64,000 bases of DNA from Planctomycetaceae bacterium (lineage in GTDB: Bacteria > Planctomycetota > UBA1135 > GCA-002686595), in assembly GCA_016125265.1 (NCBI GenBank), contig WGMC01000023.1:95753-159752 (forward strand), written 5' to 3'. Each line of letters starts with the position of its first letter. Positions within the stretch are counted from its first letter, which is position 1. Below, in pieces: positions 61,676-64,000 of this stretch. The position numbers and the translations under genes were made by a program. Below the pieces are notes generated by a model. It saw nothing but the letters and a program-made list of their open reading frames with translations. It did not search any database and was not told the DNA's origin.

Positions 61676-62779
61676 ATGAAAACGATGCTGTATGGGGCCC
61701 TCGCCCTCGGATGCTTCACTTCGCTCGCTACGGCGAACAACGAAGCCAAGAGCACCTGGCTGGGCCTCGACGAGGAGCTGCACGCGCTCTCCTCCAACGT
61801 GACAACCCAAGGCGGCGGTGGCCCGACGTTCGGCGCCACCATCAAGACCGTCTACACCCACTCGGAGGACGATGTCTTCGGCGCGGATTCTGTAGCCGGC
61901 GATGACATCTCGGGCTTCGAGCTCTACAACGCCCGCCTCTGGGCCGACGGCACCGCCGGCAACTTCGGTTGGCGCCTGAGCTTCGACTTCGGTGACGAAG
62001 TCGAGCGCGAAGCCGCTGTGGACACGAACGGCGACCCCGTTCGCACGTCCGAACTGCTGGACGCCTACGTGACCTGGGATCCCGCGGACAACTTCCGCGT
62101 GACCTGGGGTCACTTCTGCTTCCCCACGCTGTTCAGCAGCGCGGAGAGCCCCGAGAACCTGCTGTTCATCAACCGCTCGGTGCTCGGCCAGGCGTTCTAC
62201 GACTGGGACCTCGGTGTCATGGTCAGCGGTGACTACGACCAGCTCCGCTGGAATCTGGCCATCCAGAACGGTTCCGACGGCACCGCCGAGGAATACCGCA
62301 TGTCGGGCCGGGTCGAGTTCGACTTCGGCAACGGCCGCCAGGCCGCCGGTTCCACCAACGCCCGCAGCCAAGAGTTCGACGCAACCGTCGGCGTCTTCGG
62401 TCTGACGGACGACAACGGCACGGACGACAACACGGCCTTCGGGGCGGACATCCGCTTCACCGTGGGCAGCTTCGGCGTCGGTGCCGAAATCGTCAGCGTG
62501 GACGACAACGCCACCGGCCCGGCCATCGGCGGTCTGCTCGACCAGAGTCCCTGGTCGATCTACGGCTCCTACGCCATCACCGAAGAGTGGGAAGCCGCCG
62601 TTCGCTACGAGGACGTCGACGATGCCGACGACACGACGCTGCTGACGGTGGGAGTCAACTTCCGCCAGTACAACAGCCCGGCCGTGTGGCAGTTCAACTT
62701 CCTGAAGTCCGACAGCGACAACGCCGCCCTGGACGGCGACGCCCTGCAACTGGGCCTCGTCCTTGGCCTGAACGGCTGA
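61676..62779 (+). CDS. Outer-membrane porin (OprO/OprP-like beta-barrel)
   Basis: 367 residues with a short signal peptide (MLYGALALGCFTSLATAN). The mature part consists of alternating amphipathic strands with acidic turns, such as FGWRLSFDFGDEVERE, DYDQLRWNLAIQNGSDGTAE and WEAAVRYEDVDDADDTTLLT, matching the phosphate-selective porin O/P fold. Asp/Asn-rich turns are abundant and the chain closes with LQLGLVLGLNG; the last residue is not the usual Phe. Solute selectivity cannot be read. CGGAG lies about 10 nt before the start codon. A strong terminator follows at 62835. Confidence 0.85.
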   Translation: MKTMLYGALALGCFTSLATANNEAKSTWLGLDEELHALSSNVTTQGGGGPTFGATIKTVYTHSEDDVFGADSVAGDDISGFELYNARLWADGTAGNFGWRLSFDFGDEVEREAAVDTNGDPVRTSELLDAYVTWDPADNFRVTWGHFCFPTLFSSAESPENLLFINRSVLGQAFYDWDLGVMVSGDYDQLRWNLAIQNGSDGTAEEYRMSGRVEFDFGNGRQAAGSTNARSQEFDATVGVFGLTDDNGTDDNTAFGADIRFTVGSFGVGAEIVSVDDNATGPAIGGLLDQSPWSIYGSYAITEEWEAAVRYEDVDDADDTTLLTVGVNFRQYNSPAVWQFNFLKSDSDNAALDGDALQLGLVLGLNG

Positions 62780-62834
62780 TCGAGCCGCCAATCTGCCCAG
62801 CCGCGCGCGTCGCGGCGAGGGCCTGAACAAGGGG

Positions 62835-62868
62835 AGCCCCGCGCGCGTCGCGGGGCTTCTCGCATTTT
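62835..62868 (+). terminator. Intrinsic terminator after the porin gene
   Basis: 9-bp GC-rich perfect stem (62835-62843 with 62849-62857), 5-nt loop, followed by TCTCGCATTTT, 55 bp after the porin stop. Confidence 0.85.
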
Positions 62869-63006
62869 CGGGGGGCATTCGCACGCCGCTCGCCGACGGA
62901 ATGCCGGGATGGCCCTGCGCTGGCCCGCCGCGCCCCGAATGCGCCCCGACTGGGCCCGCGCGCTACACTTGTCCACCGACTCTCCCCCCGTGCCCCCCCC
63001 ATCCCC

Positions 63007-63714
63007 ATGGCCCAGCTCCGTGTCCTGATCACCGGCGGAGGCCGCGGCATTGGCCGCGCCATCGCCCTTCGCTTCGCCCGTGAAGGCGCCTTCGTCACCG
63101 TGGCAGCCCGCTCGTCGGACCAACTGGATGATGTGGCGCGGGAGATCGACGCCGCCGGCGGCCGCGGCATGGCGGCGAACATGAACGTCGCCGACTACGG
63201 TTCGGTCGAAGCGGCCGTGTGGCGCGCGGTCGAGTTCATGGACGGGGGCATGGACGTGCTCATCAACAACGCGGGTGTCTTCGACGTGAAGGCGTTGAAG
63301 GACATGCGGCCCCAGGACTGGACGTTCCAGATGGACGTCAACTTGAACGGGCCGTTCCTGGTGACCCTCGAGAGCATCGACTACCTGCTGGCCAGCGAGC
63401 GGGGCCACGTGGTCAACATCGCCAGCCAAGCCGCGCGCCAGGGATTCGCGCGCAACACGGCCTACTGCGCGTCGAAGTACGGATTGCGCGGCTTCAGCGA
63501 CGCCCTGCGCGAGGAACTCAAGGGCCAAGGCAAACGCGCGGGCGGCGTGCGGGTCACCACCGTGTACCCCCCGAGCGTCGACACCACGATCTTCGACGGC
63601 GTCGACGGCAACTGGGACCGCTCGAAGATGCTGCGCCCGGAGGACATCGCCGAAGCGGTGTACAAGTCCGTGGTCGAGCCCGTCGACGAAGTGGTGATCC
63701 CGCCCAAGGCCTGA
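63007..63714 (+). CDS. Short-chain dehydrogenase/reductase (SDR)
   Basis: 235 residues, classical SDR length. VLITGGGRGIGRAIALRFA is the Rossmann TGxxxGxG cofactor motif. DVLINNAGV is the NNAG motif. VVNIASQAARQG provides the catalytic Ser and AYCASKYGLRGF the catalytic YxxxK. The residue after the second strand (AARSSDQL, Arg) favours NADPH. FabG-like reductase or another alcohol dehydrogenase; substrate unknown. It lies between the porin terminator and the right-edge repeats; ATG 63007 follows a C-rich stretch with no obvious Shine-Dalgarno. Confidence 0.92.
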   Translation: MAQLRVLITGGGRGIGRAIALRFAREGAFVTVAARSSDQLDDVAREIDAAGGRGMAANMNVADYGSVEAAVWRAVEFMDGGMDVLINNAGVFDVKALKDMRPQDWTFQMDVNLNGPFLVTLESIDYLLASERGHVVNIASQAARQGFARNTAYCASKYGLRGFSDALREELKGQGKRAGGVRVTTVYPPSVDTTIFDGVDGNWDRSKMLRPEDIAEAVYKSVVEPVDEVVIPPKA

Positions 63715-63750
63715 CGGCGCTGGTGCCGCAGAGAGCGCCAACGGCGCGCC

Positions 63751-63904
63751 CGATAGTAGCCTGGGGCAACGCCCCAGGTCCGGGGGAGGGTCGATACAAG
63801 GGCTCTAGGCCCGCTCCATCGCAACGGGCCAGCGGCATGGGCCGGGCCTTCAGCCCGGAGCGGGTCTGCCGCAATACCTGGGGCGTTGCCCCAGGCTACG
63901 ATCG
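63751..63904. repeat. REP/BIME-like inverted repeat pair
   Basis: Two inverted arms, 63751-63779 and 63876-63904, match over 29 bp with one mismatch; 24 bp are perfect (63756-63779 with 63876-63899). Each arm is itself a hairpin, CCTGGGG-CAAC-GCCCCAGG style. Between them are further palindromes (CCGGGCCTTCAGCCCGG). A third related hairpin, GGGGCGTTGCCCC, is at 63908-63920. Such elements in planctomycetes and verrucomicrobia resemble RAYT-transposase-linked REP sequences; no transposase is visible in the window. Confidence 0.8.
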
Positions 63905-63941
63905 GTCGGGGCGTTGCCCCTCTCGGACGCCCGCAATCGTC

Positions 63942-63992
63942 GCGTGTCCGCGTGCATCGCGTATCACCGTGCGTCGCGTATCACCGTGCGTC
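63942..63992. repeat. 17-bp tandem repeat at the window edge
   Basis: GCGTATCACCGTGCGTC occurs twice exactly (63959-63975, 63976-63992), preceded by a copy with 13 of 17 matches (63942-63958). The array may continue beyond the window. No coding frame. Confidence 0.7.
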
Positions 63993-64000
63993 GCGCGTCG

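Overview
This 64 kb window is very GC-rich chromosomal DNA. It is densely packed with genes on both strands and uses several GTG and TTG starts. The mix suggests a Planctomycetota-like bacterium: secreted beta-helix and beta-propeller proteins, a secreted subtilase and a sulfatase-fold enzyme, TPR scaffolds, a sigma-54 activator next to stress genes, a LodA-type quinoprotein, and hairpin repeats of the CCTGGGGC/GCCCCAGG type. This placement is an inference from gene style. No rRNA or taxonomic marker settles it; the only conserved translation genes are rpsT, def and one tRNA-Phe(GAA).

Layout: 0-5 kb has two small membrane proteins (the first cut by the window edge) and two divergent secreted proteins. 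5-7.3 kb holds a tandem pair of paralogous single-span proteins behind a large convergent terminator. 7.6-12 kb is a run of small stress or unknown genes (DUF2383, VOC, DHFR/RibD-C, UPF0158). One of them has a near-consensus sigma-54 promoter. 12.4-16.8 kb is the most striking locus: a LodA-like CTQ quinoprotein fused in one frame to a haem-oxygenase-like diiron oxidase (HDO) domain, followed by its LodB-type flavoprotein with a 1-nt overlap. Immediately downstream (16.9-23.1 kb) are two proteins built like immune sensors: a DUF4062-like/STAND NTPase/TPR protein and a TIR/transmembrane/beta-propeller protein.

23.4-36 kb carries an M14-like metallopeptidase, a sulfatase-fold lipoprotein, a subtilase, a TIGR04282 transferase, a two-gene molybdenum hydroxylase, an Atg22/UMF1-like transporter and a tandem universal stress protein. 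36-40 kb is a signalling pair: an HPt protein with degenerate kinase and receiver parts, and an HDOD-REC-GGDEF diguanylate cyclase.

40-50 kb is dominated by lipoate-dependent metabolism: lpdA-lipB, and a leftward operon lipA, E1alpha, E1beta, E2, second E1alpha. A SatD/DUF3307 pair with two twin palindromic operator candidates lies between them. 50-53 kb has a small stress operon (lipoprotein, CsbD, DUF1328) with a sigma-54-type promoter, divergent from a sigma-54 activator. 53-64 kb has a palindromic MITE-like element, a sigma-70 factor, a homocysteine S-methyltransferase-like protein, DUF1499, rpsT, a TPR protein, def, ribF, tRNA-Phe, DUF971, a porin, an SDR, and a REP/BIME-like repeat at the right edge. 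No CRISPR array, rRNA, integrase or intact insertion sequence was seen.
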